Shown piece after piece: positions 41,729-54,600 of a stretch of 64,000 bases of DNA (the first letter of the stretch is position 1; each line of letters opens with the position of its first letter). The notes below the pieces were generated by a model that saw only the letters and a program-made list of their open reading frames with translations, did not search any database and was not told the DNA's origin. This DNA comes from Dermatophagoides farinae (taxonomy: Eukaryota; Arthropoda; Arachnida; Sarcoptiformes; Pyroglyphidae), in contig NC_134677.1 of NCBI RefSeq assembly GCF_024713945.1, positions 6,823,001 through 6,887,000 of the forward strand, given 5' to 3'. The position numbers and the translations under genes were made by a program.

Positions 41729-42441
41729 ATGGTAAGTTTTAATGTCGATTACATTTATATAGAGATTTATAATTTATTATTTTGTTTTCATAGACGATTA
41801 GCAAAAATAATAAGATGATGCAGTACCTCAATTATAGAATGAGGGTAATACTGCAAGACAGTCGAATATTCATTGGAACGTTCAAAGCGTTTGATAAACA
41901 CATGAATGTCATTTTGTCGGAATGTGAAGAATTTCGCAAAATTCGTGGAAAAGGGACCAAAGGGATTGAACGAGAAGAAAAACGTGTACTTGGATTTGTA
42001 TTGCTTCGCGGTCAGAATATCGTATCATTGACAGTTGAAGGTCCACCGCCACCCGATGAAGGTCTTCCACGTGTACCTGGTATCATTCCTGGTCCAGGAT
42101 TAGGGCGACCTGCTGGACGTGGCATTCCTGCTGTAACTGTTCCACCAGCTGTCGGTGTGGCACCAGGTCTTCAAGGTCCCGTTCGAGGTGTGGGTGGTCC
42201 AGCTGCAGCCGCTATGACTCCTCAAGGCCGTGGCATTACACCGGTTGGTTTGGCGGCTCGTATTCCAGCTCCACCTGGGATGCCAATGTCAATGCCTCCA
42301 GGTATACCACCACCAATGGGTCGTGGAATACCACCGGTTGGTACTCCCCCACAGCCTCCACCAGGAATTAGACCACCACCACCACCTGGAATGATGCGTC
42401 CACCTCCACCAGGTGGTCCACCAATGCGACCACCAATGTAG
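41729..42441 (+). CDS. SNRPB: Small nuclear ribonucleoprotein SmB/B'
   Basis: Core spliceosomal Sm protein, part of the seven-member ring on U1, U2, U4 and U5 snRNA. Exon 1 codes only for the start codon (41729-41731, ATG followed by GTAAGT); exon 2 is 41794-42441; 216 residues. The Sm1 motif lies in [20 protein letters not shown] and Sm2 in [20 protein letters not shown], separated by a basic insert [12 protein letters not shown] as in SmB. The C-terminal half is a Pro/Gly tail with GRGIP repeats and PPPGM(M)RPP units, as in SmB rather than SmN-less short Sm proteins; Arg-Gly dipeptides there are targets of symmetric dimethylation in this family. AATAAA at 42547-42552. Confidence 0.96.
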
Positions 42442-42546
42442 ACCAATGAAATGTCCATCATTCGGAAATTTTTATCATACTTTTTACTCACATATATAAT
42501 TTTCATTTTATAATTGTATCATATATATAATTATCATTTCTTTTTC

Positions 42547-42552
42547 AATAAA
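42547..42552 (+). terminator. Polyadenylation signal of SmB
   Basis: AATAAA about 105 bases after the SmB stop codon. Confidence 0.55.
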
Positions 42553-43604
42553 AAATCAATTTTTTTCAAAAATAAACTATAGATACATAAAAATATCTAG
42601 GTTAATTGTTGCATCACCAGATGGTGGCAAGAATACAAAAAAAAAATCTGTCGCCGTTCGATTCACGCGCACACACAAAAACACTATAGAGTAAAATGAG
42701 ATGAATGTTGGGCATTATTATAATAACAACAACAACAACAAATAACACCAGCAGTGATGAATGTATTTAATGACAAAAACATCATCAATCCAGCAACCAG
42801 AAAACCAACGATAATAGATAGTCAAAAACAACAAACAAAACAAAAAATTCCATTTGGTTTTAATTTTGGTTTTATTGTGTATTTTAATTTGCTGATTTGG
42901 CTGCTTCTGCTGGTGATAAGGCATTTTCTCTCAATCTATTTATTGGTGTGTATCTCTTTCTAGTTACTTTCTGGTTGTTTCCTGAAGGTTTTTCATTCTC
43001 CCATTTATTTTTCATTGTCGTCATTGTTATTTTCTGGTGTTACATTTACACACACACACACAAACGTATTGTTTTTTGGCTCCTTGAAGAGATTGATTTT
43101 CTCGTTTCCACGGTTTTAGGGACAACTATAAAATAAAACAAAATCCATCTATATAAACATATGCGATATGATTATGTGTGTAGAATTTTATCTCGAGTTA
43201 ACCTAATCATCACATTAGTCAACAACGTATACATAACAAGATTTACAGTTATCCGAATCAAAATCAGCTTAACTTTATTTCATCACTCATTCTGGAATTG
43301 ATCTTCATCATACAACGCAATCAAACATTGAATCATCAATATTTGATTGTCAACGAAATGAGCTAAAGTTCTATTTATTATCCTGGTTCATTTGATATTG
43401 ATTGAATCCTTGAGAAAAGATTAATAACACGTTGGACTGGTACAAGCAACATTCGACCGGGTCCATCAATAAATTGATATTCGGCTTCATCTATCAAATA
43501 CATTTTTTTCTGAATTTTCTTCCCTTTGATCGGTGGTGGTTGACAACACCGTTTACGTTTCGCCTTTCAAACTGGAGAAATTGCCCGAATATATTCGTGA
43601 CACA
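42553..43604. other. Intergenic, MOB2 upstream region
   Basis: AT-rich spacer with a CAA repeat at 42725-42740 and a short CA repeat near 43050. I see no convincing gene; it should include the MOB2 promoter and 5' UTR. Confidence 0.55.
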
Positions 43605-45959
43605 ATGGACTGGTTTATTGGGTGAGTATTTTTCACTTTATTTTTATTCTATTCATACATATAAAAATTCGTCATTTTGATCAGTCCAGATGGTTAGTGA
43701 CAACAAAACAAGTTTTCGTTTTTATAATCATCAATGAATTTATATTAGATGCCAACAAATAACAGGTGCACAATAAATTCAATGATGATGTTTCCATTGT
43801 TTTCAATGTTTATCATGATGATTTTTTACAATCCGTCATTGTTCTTTAGCTGATTATAAATTTGAAATTCTTTCTCTTCCCTATTGTAAGGAAATTATTA
43901 AAATATTGAGATCAATTTATCTTTCGTTCAATGTTAGTTTACTTTTTTTTCATTAAAATTTAATTGAAAAAGCGGGAGAGGGAGACTGAAAGTGTTCGGC
44001 GTTTATGATGTGTTGATCCATGTAAGGACTTGTATGTATCATTTCCTACTTTTCTTTCTCTCTCTCTATCACTCTTTTGCTGTCTTTCTTCCCTTATTTA
44101 TACATAATGTTATCTTTGTATGATTCGGTTAGCTTTAAAGAGAAAAAATACACAATGAAATTATTATAAAAAAATATGCCAATCATATAGTGAAGAGAAC
44201 TCGTCACAAAATGGTTACATTTGGATAGATTCTTTTGATCCCGATTTGTTTCCTCATCTTCGTCATCATCATCATCATCATTATCATGTTAGATACTCAT
44301 CGAATTATGATGAAACATAACTATCGATGATCGATGAAATCATTGAATAATACTATGTTTGTTCTTAATTTAGTTTGGTTAGTCTTTTTATTTGGTCATT
44401 GCAACATTGTTTTTTTTTGCTAAAAACAAAAATTTTCATTATCATCTTCATATCTGTATTTTGATATAGGAAAACCCGGCGAAAAGACAAAGATCCGAGT
44501 CCATCACAACAAGAAGAAACCAAACATTATCTTCATAGCGCCATGCTTGAATGCACAACATCGGAAGCCAAATTAAGGGAGATTGTCAATCTAGCCGAAG
44601 GTTTGGATTATAACGAATGGCTTGCGTCACACAGTAAGTGTTTTTCAAATAGCCGATTCCTTTAAATAATTTATTTTATCATTTTAAAAAAGCGATTGCT
44701 TTTTTTGAACATATTAATCTACTATACGGTACCATTTCCGAGTTTTGTTCAATGTCTGGATGTCCGGATATGAGTGGTCCATGTAATCGGTATGTATTAT
44801 AATTTGTTTTCATTCCATCTGTTTATTTTGGTAATTATTTTTCCGTAGACAATACTTATGGGTGGATGAAAAAGGTAAACGAATCAAATTAACTGCTCCA
44901 CAATATGTCGATTACGTAATGACTTACTCTCAAAAGGCGATTAATGATGAATCAATCTTTCCTACGAAATTTGGTAATCTCTTGACATATTTTATTCTAA
45001 TTTTTTTCAAATTAAATTTTTTTTTCTTTTCAGATAGAGAATTTCCTCCTACATTCGTATTGACTGTCAAGAAGATAATGAAATTATTGTATCATGTAGT
45101 GGCCCATATTTATCATTCACATTTTAAAGAAATAGTTTTGTTAAATCTTCATCCACATTTGAATTGCATTTTCGCTCATTTGATCTTGTTCAACGAACGT
45201 TTCAAATTAATCGAAGAGAAAGAAGTGGAAGTTTTACATGATCTAGCTGTAGCTTTGCAAGTTCATCCATCAAGACAAACATTAATGGCCCATAATCCTA
45301 ATTCTAGTGAACAATCTCGTTTACAATCGGAAACTGGAGCAATTAATCATCTTGACAAACAAGATGACCGCCGATGTATAGTCGATGATACTAATAATAA
45401 TATAACAATGGCCACAGATTATTGTAATCCAGATGTCATCACAACGCAATGTCGAAGCATTAGTGCACTAGATGATTATCGAAACTTTGATTATCAAACA
45501 ACGGACGAGAATCTAGAATATTTGAATGATCAAAAGGAAAATCAAAATGCGTCAAAAGTGAACAATGTTTTCGGCGTCAATTCGCCAATGTTGGTCGATG
45601 AACAATTTGTCGACGATCCAAAAACATTGTTTCAAGTCGATTCTCCTGAACCTATGATGGTCGAACCGATGATGTCATCAGAAAATATGCCTAATAAGAA
45701 ATGTGCGTTTGATATACGGAATTCTCTTAGGGAAAGAAGCATCTCAGCAAATGCAGTGCTTGCTACATGTAAATCATTTGAGACATTCACTACTTCTCCA
45801 ATCACTCGTCGTTCGAATTCGGATCGTACTTCGGCAAAAAGCAATTCGACATTATTTTTCTGTGCTTCGAATAAAGACGAAAAACCACTGTCACTTGATC
45901 GTGATGATCATTTATTTCAATCAAACACAAATTTTCCTAATACTGAAGAAACATGCTAA
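43605..45959 (+). CDS. MOB2: MOB kinase activator 2
   Basis: Adaptor that binds NDR/LATS-family kinases (Tricornered in flies) and works in cell shape and neuromuscular growth. Exons 43605-43621, 44470-44633, 44693-44789, 44849-44973 and 45034-45959 give 442 residues. Exon 1 codes for MDWFIG only (17 nt); its match to the MDWLMG start of vertebrate MOB2 supports this start. The Mob domain contains GLDYNEWLASHTIAFFEHIN, the zinc ligands in FCSMSGC and AHIYHSHF, and QYLWVDEKGKRIKLTAPQY. The 60-nt intron 44974-45033 is stop-free and in frame. After the Mob domain comes a tail of about 240 residues rich in Ser, Asn, Asp and Thr (RSISANAV, TSPITRRSNSD), as in fly Mob2. Drosophila uses several first exons, so other starts may exist upstream. 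Confidence 0.92.
43622..44469 (+). other. MOB2 intron 1, 848 nt
   Basis: Intron from GTGAGT to TATAG, the second longest in the window. It contains TC-rich and ATC-rich stretches and no ORF of interest. Alternative first exons could lie here, but I see none with a clear donor. Confidence 0.75.
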
Positions 45960-46901
45960 CTGAACTAATGATGAAGATTCGTTTATTCATTTGGCAATTA
46001 TTTTTTAATTCGATTCGATCTCGATTTGTTTCGACAACATTTGTTTGCTTGATTGTTTTATTTTTTCTTTATCGAATTTCTTATTCGTCAATCACTCTCT
46101 TATGCCTTATTCGAAATTTTTTAGTCATTTATATTATACGTTATAATTCGCTTGATGATGGTCGATTCTCTTTCTTTCTCTCTTTATCACTCTTAAGATA
46201 AAAAAAAACGATAGTGGCGATAAACAACAAAAAACATCCATATCATTATCACCATCACATATTTAAACAGCCCCTTCTATTACTTTAAGATAAATTTAAG
46301 AAAAGAATCATCATTCGTAATAATGTTTTATTGTTATTTCTGCTTATTCGATTGTATCTATTTTATCGCTTTTATTCTATTCGGTCAACATTATCTGTGA
46401 TTTCATTGGATTATATATGACTCTAATCAAATTATTCTATTGAGATGATATTCTATGATAAAATTTATTAATTTTTTTTTCATCAATCATGCAACGAAAA
46501 AGAAAAAAAAACATTCATGTGCAAATTTCAATCAGTTAATTCGTATTTCAATTTCCTTTCGAATGAATGAATATATTGAATTTGAATTACAAAAAGGCTG
46601 GTTTTGAAATTGAAAAAATAATTGATTCTTATGTAAACTATGATTCTCTCTCTCTCTCTTGATCTGTTCTTTTTAGAATTTGAATTAAATAAAATTCCAA
46701 ATGTTTTTTTTTCTTATTTGAAAATGACATTTCAATAGTTATATTAGGATGTTGAAAATATTTTGGATTTACTGCGCATCCTGAATTTCAGGATATTCTA
46801 TATATCTATTCGTAAAGAATAGCATCCTTATATGTTTGTGAGTGTGTGTGAGTGTGTATGTGTTTCAAGAACGTGAGCTGTTTGATAAATTGTTTTGGTT
46901 A
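45960..46901. other. Intergenic, nAChR upstream region
   Basis: AT-rich spacer between MOB2 and the nicotinic receptor subunit, with no convincing gene. It holds TC repeats near 46645 and a 17-bp inverted repeat ATCCTGAA-T-TTCAGGAT at 46778-46794, about 110 bp before the predicted start codon. Confidence 0.6.
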
Positions 46902-48782
46902 ATGTCAACGATCCGAAAAAAAAATCCAATCATCATGATTTCGAGGTTTTCAATAAAATTTTTTCTATTATCATCAGTTTTGCTGTTGCTTACATTTACA
47001 ACGGAAGCTCATTTTCATACAAAACGATTACATGATGACTTGTTTAGCGATTGTAAGTTTTTTTTTTAAATATCAAATTACATCATACAGTTGATCATTA
47101 TTTTTCCATCAGATAATCGATTAATAAGGCCATCTAAAAATCATTCATATAAATTAACTGTAAACATTGGACTTAAACTAACACAGATTATAGATATAAA
47201 TTTGCGGCAACAAGTAATGACCACTAATATATGGCTTGAGCAAAATTGGTATGATTACAAGTTAACTTGGGATCCAAATGATTATGGCGGAGTCGATATG
47301 ATCAATGTTCCTGCTGAGAATATATGGCTTCCCGATATAGTTTTATTCAACAATGCGGATGGCAATTATGAAGTGACATTAATGACTAAAGCTACAGTTT
47401 ATAGTACCGGTTTAGTTGTCTGGAATCCACCGGCACTGTACAAAAGTACATGCAAAATTGATGTTGAATATTTTCCTTTTGATGAACAATCATGTTTAAT
47501 GAAATTCGCTAGCTGGACTTATGATGGCCATGAAGTCGATATTCGACATGTTAAACAGGAAGAAGATTCAACTTATGTGGATGTTGGTATCGATCTTAGT
47601 GAATTCTATAAAAGTGCCGAATGGGATATATTGATGGTACCAGCGAAATATAATGAAGAATATTATGAATGCTGTTCAGAACCATATCCAGATATTACAT
47701 TCAATCTTACGATGCGTCGTAAGACATTGTTTTATACGGTCAATTTGATCATACCATGCGTAGGCATCACTTTTCTTACACTAGTTGTGTTTTATCTACC
47801 ATCTGATAGCGGTGAAAAAGTAACGCTTTCTATTTCCATTCTTGTCGCTTTAACTGTGTTCTTTTTGCTTCTTGCTGAGATTATCCCGGTAATTGATCAT
47901 TCATTCATTGTGTTAGATAATAATATTCAAATTGATTTTGCTGCTTTTAGCCAACAAGTTTAGCAATCCCATTACTTGGTAAATATTTACTGTTCACCAT
48001 GATACTCGATACACTTTCCATATGCGTCACGGTGGGTGTTTTGAATGTTCACTTTCGTTCTCCCGCTACTCATATCATGACACCTTGGATTCGAAAAGTT
48101 TTCATTCACATCTTGCCCAGAATACTGTTGATGAAACGACCAACTTCACAAGATTGGCATGCAGAATTAGCAGGTTGGAAATGAAATGTCTAATGATAAA
48201 AAAAAATTAACCATAGATTTTCATATACATTTTTTAGCAATCGGAAAAAAAGGACGTGGAAGATCTAAAAAAGAATCGGATGGTAATCGTGGACCATCAT
48301 TGAAATTCAACGGAAATTTTCATGATTCGCTTGATTCATTTCAAGAATCCATCTGTATGTCCGGAAGTCCTGATCAACCTGGCCCATCAACATATTCACC
48401 ACATCAAATGGAAGAGTTGAATCAATTGTATGAACAAAATTATGCTCATCTCAAGCAAATATTCAACATGGTCGAACTACAAAAGGCTATTAAAGGAATT
48501 ATTCATCTTGCTGATCACATTCGAAAAGATGATAAAGACATTAACGTAATGATCAATTTTTCAGGTTTAATTTTTTAAATTATTCAGTTTATTTTATATT
48601 TACAGATCATTGAAGACTGGAAATATGTAGCCATGGTTTTAGATAGACTTTTTCTGTGGATATTCTCATTGGCCGTATTCTGTGGAACGTGTGGCATCAT
48701 ATTACAGGCACCATCATTATATGATACACGACGGCCAATTGAATCGGAACTTACATTGGTCACCCCACAAATTCAATCATAA
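46902..48782 (+). CDS. Nicotinic acetylcholine receptor alpha-type subunit
   Basis: Cys-loop ligand-gated cation channel subunit of the arthropod alpha1-4-like group. Exons 46902-47052, 47113-47888, 47951-48173, 48238-48545 and 48606-48782 give 544 residues; an inner ATG at 46935 would give 533. A hydrophobic signal ([17 protein letters not shown]) precedes the ligand-binding domain. Cys-loop: [15 protein letters not shown]. Loop B: SWTYDG. Loop C has the vicinal pair, [11 protein letters not shown], which defines alpha subunits. Loop A reads VLFNNADG, with Phe where alpha subunits usually carry Tyr. Membrane helices follow: [16 protein letters not shown] (M1), [20 protein letters not shown] (M2, Glu retained for cation selectivity), [17 protein letters not shown] (M3) and [15 protein letters not shown] (M4), with a short cytoplasmic loop. 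The donor at 48174 (GTTGGA) is weak but phase and next exon fit. AATAAA at 48856-48861. Confidence 0.95.
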
Positions 48783-48855
48783 AATTAAATTAAATAATAA
48801 TAATTATTATAATTATAATTAAATTGTGTTTATTAGCTTGCTCAAAATATATTTA

Positions 48856-48861
48856 AATAAA
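48856..48861 (+). terminator. Polyadenylation signal of nAChR subunit
   Basis: AATAAA lies 74 bases after the stop and just 69 bases before the TMEM63 start codon, so the TMEM63 5' UTR must be very short, be trans-joined or overlap this UTR. Confidence 0.5.
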
Positions 48862-48929
48862 GTCATTATAGTAATATAAACGTTTTTTTAAAAAAATAAA
48901 TCCTAAACTCTCCAAAATCGACGCATATA

Positions 48930-51697
48930 ATGAGGAATTGTGTTGGTGCTAATTGTTGCAAACATTTATTGGCAAATTATACCAATATTTACCATCATGT
49001 AGATGGAATGGATGACATTATCGAAGCAATAATTTTCAACTTTTTCTCTGCAATTGTTAGTGTACAATGATATAATTGTGTTCAATTGTGATATATAATT
49101 TTCTTGCTTTAACCAATTACCAGATTTTATTGGCATTTTTGGCTGTGGTACGTTTAATTTATTTCAGACGTAAACAACATGGCCGGAATTGGAATAAAGA
49201 GTAAAAAAATTCAATTCAATTTAAAACACTATATTCAATTTTTAATAATTTATTTCAGTTGGCTAGATTTCATATATAGCGATCGTGAAGTGGATTTGTT
49301 ACATGACGAAAAACCAATCAATTCTTCTCATCCAAATGCTTATCTTCATAATTGTTTACATGATTATTCACATCTAATCACAAACAAATATATGTCAGAT
49401 GAATGGAATGAATTGATTTCGATTAGTTATGATCACAAATTTCAAGATATTAAAAAAAGTCATCAAGCAAAATTGAATTCAGTAGGTCAGAAACGTCATT
49501 GGCTACTTGACTATACTTTTATCAAGGACGAAGATATACTCAAACATCGTGGAAAAGATGCAAGCAATTATTTATTATTTCAACGTTATATTATCTATAT
49601 TTTGACATTCCTTTCCATTGTTTCAATGACAATTCTTACTCCAGTCAATATGTCTGGTGGTAACAGTCTTAGTACATATTATGAAATGACAACAATCAAC
49701 AATGTTAAAAAAACTTCATCACTACTTTGGATACATACAATAACAGCGGTTGTCATTGTAATCATTGGAATTTTCATAATGAAAAAATTCTCTGATTACA
49801 TATTTTTACCTCAACAAGAATCAACTGGTCAAACCATTTTGATACAGAATCTTCCTAAAAAGGCTCGTGATGCACAAAAATTGAAAAAATTCATTGAAGT
49901 CAATTTTAGTGATGTCGAAGTTACACGAATTACATATACTTATGAAATAGAGACGATAAGAAATTTACAAAAAGATATGAAAGCATTCCAATTTTCATTA
50001 GATTATTGTGAACAATATCAACGACATTATGGTCGTCCGCTATTGGTACGGCCATATATGTTTGGTCTGATTTGTCCACAATGTCCATTGTGTGGTATAT
50101 GTTATTATCAGCATCAATTCTATGAATGTCAGAGACAAATCGAAATCGAAGTGATCAAAACAATAATTCAACCTCAACATGCTGCATTTGTTCGACTGAA
50201 AAATTCTATGATGGCTCAAAAAATATTGGATCACTTTGAAATCACTCAACATACTCGTTTATTGTACAGTATATATTCATGTGCACAAAAATTTTGCAAT
50301 TTTGATTGCAGTGATTATAGCGACGATGACCCATATGGTTATAATCAATGGATAACACAATCGGCACCATTTCCTGAAGATGTTGAATGGAACGATATTA
50401 TTATGAACAATCGCACATCGTATATTTGTTCATTTGTACTCAACTTGTTGACAATTATCATTTTTTTGTTTCTTACCACTCCAATTGTTGCGATGAATTT
50501 TTTACAGGAAATATTAATTTTCGGAATGGACATATCGATAGAAGATAATGAAGAAAAACAGATAAGCATTGGTTTCCTTCAGGTAAATCGGAAAAACTAA
50601 ACGGAGCTGATTTCTTAATATTTTTCATTTCAAAACAGATAAAATGGGCAAAATACCTTAGCGCATTGATAATGAATGGATTGGCATGCATTCTACCGAA
50701 TCTAATTATGTTGATCGAATTATTCGTTCCACAAACAAGTAAATCGGAGAAGAATTCGAAAATAATGAGAATGGTTTACTTGTATCTAATATTGATGGTG
50801 CTTATATTTCCTTCACTTGGACTCATGTCGTAAGAAACAATGAAAATTTCCAAAATTCAATCAAATCATTTTTCTATTTCAACACTACAATAACGATATA
50901 TAGGGGACAATTATTGATTAAAAAAATTACTGATAAATCATTTCCAAGAGATTTTTACAAATGTCTATTTCCGGCAACTAGTAGCCAATTCTTCATCTAT
51001 TACGTCATCTCATGTATATTCATAAATACTCCAGTGGAACTATTACGTTTGCCTGAACTAGGATCATATGTATTCAATTGCATAATCCATTATCCTAAAA
51101 CAGAGGCGGAATATGGACGTGCCCGTATGGAAACAAATTTTCAATTTAGTTATGGTTCAAACTACCCACGTTTTCTATTAATATTCACTATTGTTATAAC
51201 ATATAGTATTGCCAGTCCCATATTAGCACCATTGGGTAAGCATTTATTTTGTTTTTAAAATTTAGTTTATTTTTTAATGAAATTTTTTTTTTATTTCCGA
51301 TTTATGTCGTGTCATTGATTGATGTGGAATTATGGCTGGTCGATTTTTGGTAATAAAATAAATAAAACACACACACACACACACAGGATTATTGTTCATG
51401 TTATCCAAACATTTAGTGGATCGATATCATATATATTATTTATGTAGTACAACACAAGTGATCAATGCCAATATCCATCAAAATGCCATCTCATTTGTTT
51501 TAATTTCCTTTTTCTTTTCATTTCTACAATTGACAACATATATGAATACCCGTAATGAATTTTCGTTAACATTCAAACCATCAAATGTTTGCATTATCAT
51601 ACTATTATTATACATAATATTTTTATTGTTTGCCTGTTTTAATTTTGATTATTTTTACAGTCGATCAAAAGATCAACAACAACAACAACAACAATAA
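48930..51697 (+). CDS. TMEM63: TMEM63/OSCA (CSC1-like) mechanosensitive cation channel
   Basis: Predicted membrane-stretch or osmolarity-gated cation channel. Exons 48930-49055, 49124-49200, 49259-50582, 50639-50829, 50904-51235 and 51387-51697 give 786 residues, similar to vertebrate TMEM63. The first two exons encode a helix (FFSAIILLAFLAVVRLIYF). The family blocks follow: YLLFQRYIIYILTFLSIVS with ILTPVNMSGG, TSSLLWIHTITAVVI, the RNA-recognition-like cytoplasmic domain (QTILIQNLPKKARDA ... AAFVRLKNSMMAQ), LNLLTIIIFLFLTTPIVAMN, YLILMVLIFPSLGLMS, and the pore-side VELLRLPELGSY with TYSIASPILAPLGLL. The C-terminus ends in seven Gln from a CAA repeat that runs up to the stop. The last acceptor is preceded by a CA repeat rather than pyrimidines. 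The start is the first ATG in frame; the extracellular N-terminus (MRNCVGANCCKHLLANYT) is short. Confidence 0.92.
51367..51385. repeat. (CA)n abutting a splice acceptor
   Basis: CA repeat forming the end of the last TMEM63 intron; the acceptor AG is made from the last A of the repeat plus G. Confidence 0.9.
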
Positions 51698-54600
51698 TTA
51701 TCACAATAATCTTAAAAATAAATATATTTTATTATCATTATAATTTTGTTTCACTAAACATTTAAAAAAAAATATCGTTTATCAAAATAAAAACAAAACA
51801 ATCAATAATTAGTCTGAAATAAATCTGGAAAAAAACGAGGAAGCGATGATGGCTAACAATAATACATTACATTAACAATCATCATCATTATTATATTATT
51901 ATTAGTAGCCATCCTATCCTTTCCAATCAATTGTAACAATCAACCAATTTGAAAATATCAAAAGTTTTCATCATATGCCAACCACCATCATCAACCTATA
52001 TACCGTATATATATATATAGGATCTCATAATTATTCAAATGTAAATATATTATTTTGTTTTTGTGGTTTGGTCATCCTCATCATCATCGAGAGCAATCAG
52101 ATATTATTATTATTATTTTAATGACGTTGTTAAACGAGAAAAAAAAATTATAATAAGAAATATAATCACCAATCAAATCTAGTGACACCCATTCCATGAC
52201 CAACAAAAAAAAAAAAAATGAAATACGTCAATGGTGCGCGCGTTTGAATACATATATATCAACACAAAGAAACGCATACCATTCATAATATATTATATTA
52301 CATGGTAAATGCGTGTGTATCAAAATCAAAATTTAGCATCATAAATTAATGTGTGTGTGTGTGTGTGTGTCATAATATATACATCTATTGAAAAAGGAAT
52401 GACAATTTTTAATAATCAAAAAAAAAAAAAATTATTCATTCGTCTCTCTACGGCTATCAAATGTATGCCATATTTTCATCTCTTTGATGTTCAAATGGTG
52501 TATGCTTGCGTTTATATTCAAACAATTATACAAACAACATTGAAATCGATGAATGGTGAGTGAAATTAGTCATTATTATTATTATTATTATCATTATATT
52601 ACCGTATGTTTGCAAGGTGTAATTTCCAAGAAAAGAGAATAATATATTTGATGATCAAATAATAATCTATTTGAACATTACCGAATTTATTTTCCGAAAG
52701 TTTTTCATTATCATGTCTATATAAAAAAAAAATTTCAGGTTTCTGGTTCATTCATTAAAAACGAATGAAAAGCTTGAATCTATATTTATATATGATGTTG
52801 ATGAAAAAAAAAAAAAAAAAAAAAATTCATCAAACATCAACAACAACAGATCATACTATGAGTGAAAACAAGCAGACAAGACAGAGAATGAAATTTTTTT
52901 CTGCATAAAAAAGAGAACGAAATATAAAAATCTGAAAAAAACCAGGCTCGAGAATAGCAGCCAAGCTTTTTATTTTTTTTTTTTTTTTGATCATGATGTG
53001 GAAGTGGTGGCCGTTTTAGTCATTATCCTATCATCAATGTTGTTGTTGTTGTTGTTGTTGTTGCTACGATGATGATTACAATAGTGATGGTGACAGAAAC
53101 CAACACACTCAGGTAGGAAAAAAAAATCAATGATCCAGTTTTATATATTTATATTATTTTTGTGTCGTTATGGCATAGGTTATCGTAATAGTCGTCGTCA
53201 TTGATGATTAGTTTTTTTCATCAATTTAATATTTGGTCATCATCATGATCATAATCATCTTCAACAATGATTGAGAAAATTTCCTTTAAAATTTTCTTTC
53301 ATGTTCTATATATATCAGTCAATATGAATCTATGATCATAATCGTCAATTTTTTTTCCTAAGAAGAAAAAAAAATCCACGATAATTGTAAGATGTATTAT
53401 ATGGTACAGGTGTTTTTATCAGATTTGATTCAAGTTTGTAAATTTTTTTTTCTATTGTAATCATTGATCTTATCATCATCATCATCACGTTGATTGTATC
53501 GTTGAAAAATAAATAAAACCGCCAATCAATTGATCCAATGATCGGATCATAAATGAAATAATCGCCATTAAATAACATTGATTTTTCTTGTGTGATGATG
53601 TAAATTACGGTGAAATCGAAACGAGTGTTGTTTTCTACAATTTCATATGATCCTTCTGTTTGTGTGTGTGTGTAAATGGCTCTTTCTCTCTTTCGGTGCA
53701 GTGAGTGTGAGCACGTCTTTTATTTTTTTTATATTTTCATCATCCTCGTTACCGTGGTCTTCAATTCATTCATTCATTCAATATTTCTGTTTCGGTGAGG
53801 CAAGCCATTCACCATTATCCAACGACGCGTTTGTTTGTCTTTTTCCATTCATTCACCACCATTTTGGTGCTCACCTGGCCTGTTTACATCACCGATAACC
53901 ACAACAACAACAACAACAATAATAATAATAATAACGATAGTAGATCTGGCTATGGTCAGATATATGATGGCCGAATGAGAGAGAGAGAAAAAACTTTCAA
54001 TTGAATCCAAGAAAATACAAAACTACAACGGAATATTATTTTTTGCCAACATGTCATTGTTTATGTGTTTGTGTTGAAATTTTTCCATTTAATCAATGAT
54101 GATTAATTGATCCATTGAAATCCAATATGATTACAATACTCATAAATATGGTCATTATTATTATTTGATGTGCCATCATCTTGACAAAAAAAAAATTCGC
54201 AAGACACATCATATACATCGAATCATTCCACATTCCAGTATTTTATTGTTGCCATCATCATCAGAAATAATAAATTTTTTTTTTGTTTCAAATTCTTGTG
54301 TTTATCATCATCATCATCATCATCATTAATATTTATATTTATATTACTGCATATGTTTATCATTCATCATCAACATCATCTGGTCATCATTATTTTTTTT
54401 TTTATTATAATACAACAAAAATTATGGTCCAAAAACATCATAATGATATTTAAATCAAATCTTCCAATAACAAGAAGCCTTATAATATAATAATAATTAT
54501 ATATCATATTAAGTTTATCACAAAAAACTCAAATCCAAATGAGAAAGAAAATTTACAAATCTTTCATTTCTGCTATATAGGCGACATAAATATAGTATAT

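Noticed and set aside
42222-42506. Gly-rich minus-strand ORF
   Set aside because: It is the antisense shadow of the SmB proline-rich tail.
50310-50350. DYSDDDPYG in TMEM63 resembles the candidate microexon peptide DYDDDDPY
   Set aside because: Short acidic match in unrelated genes; codons differ; coincidence is the simplest view.
53647-54004. Two overlapping ORFs upstream of PPP1R16
   Set aside because: Composition follows TC, ATT and CAA repeats, and the frames overlap; no domain.
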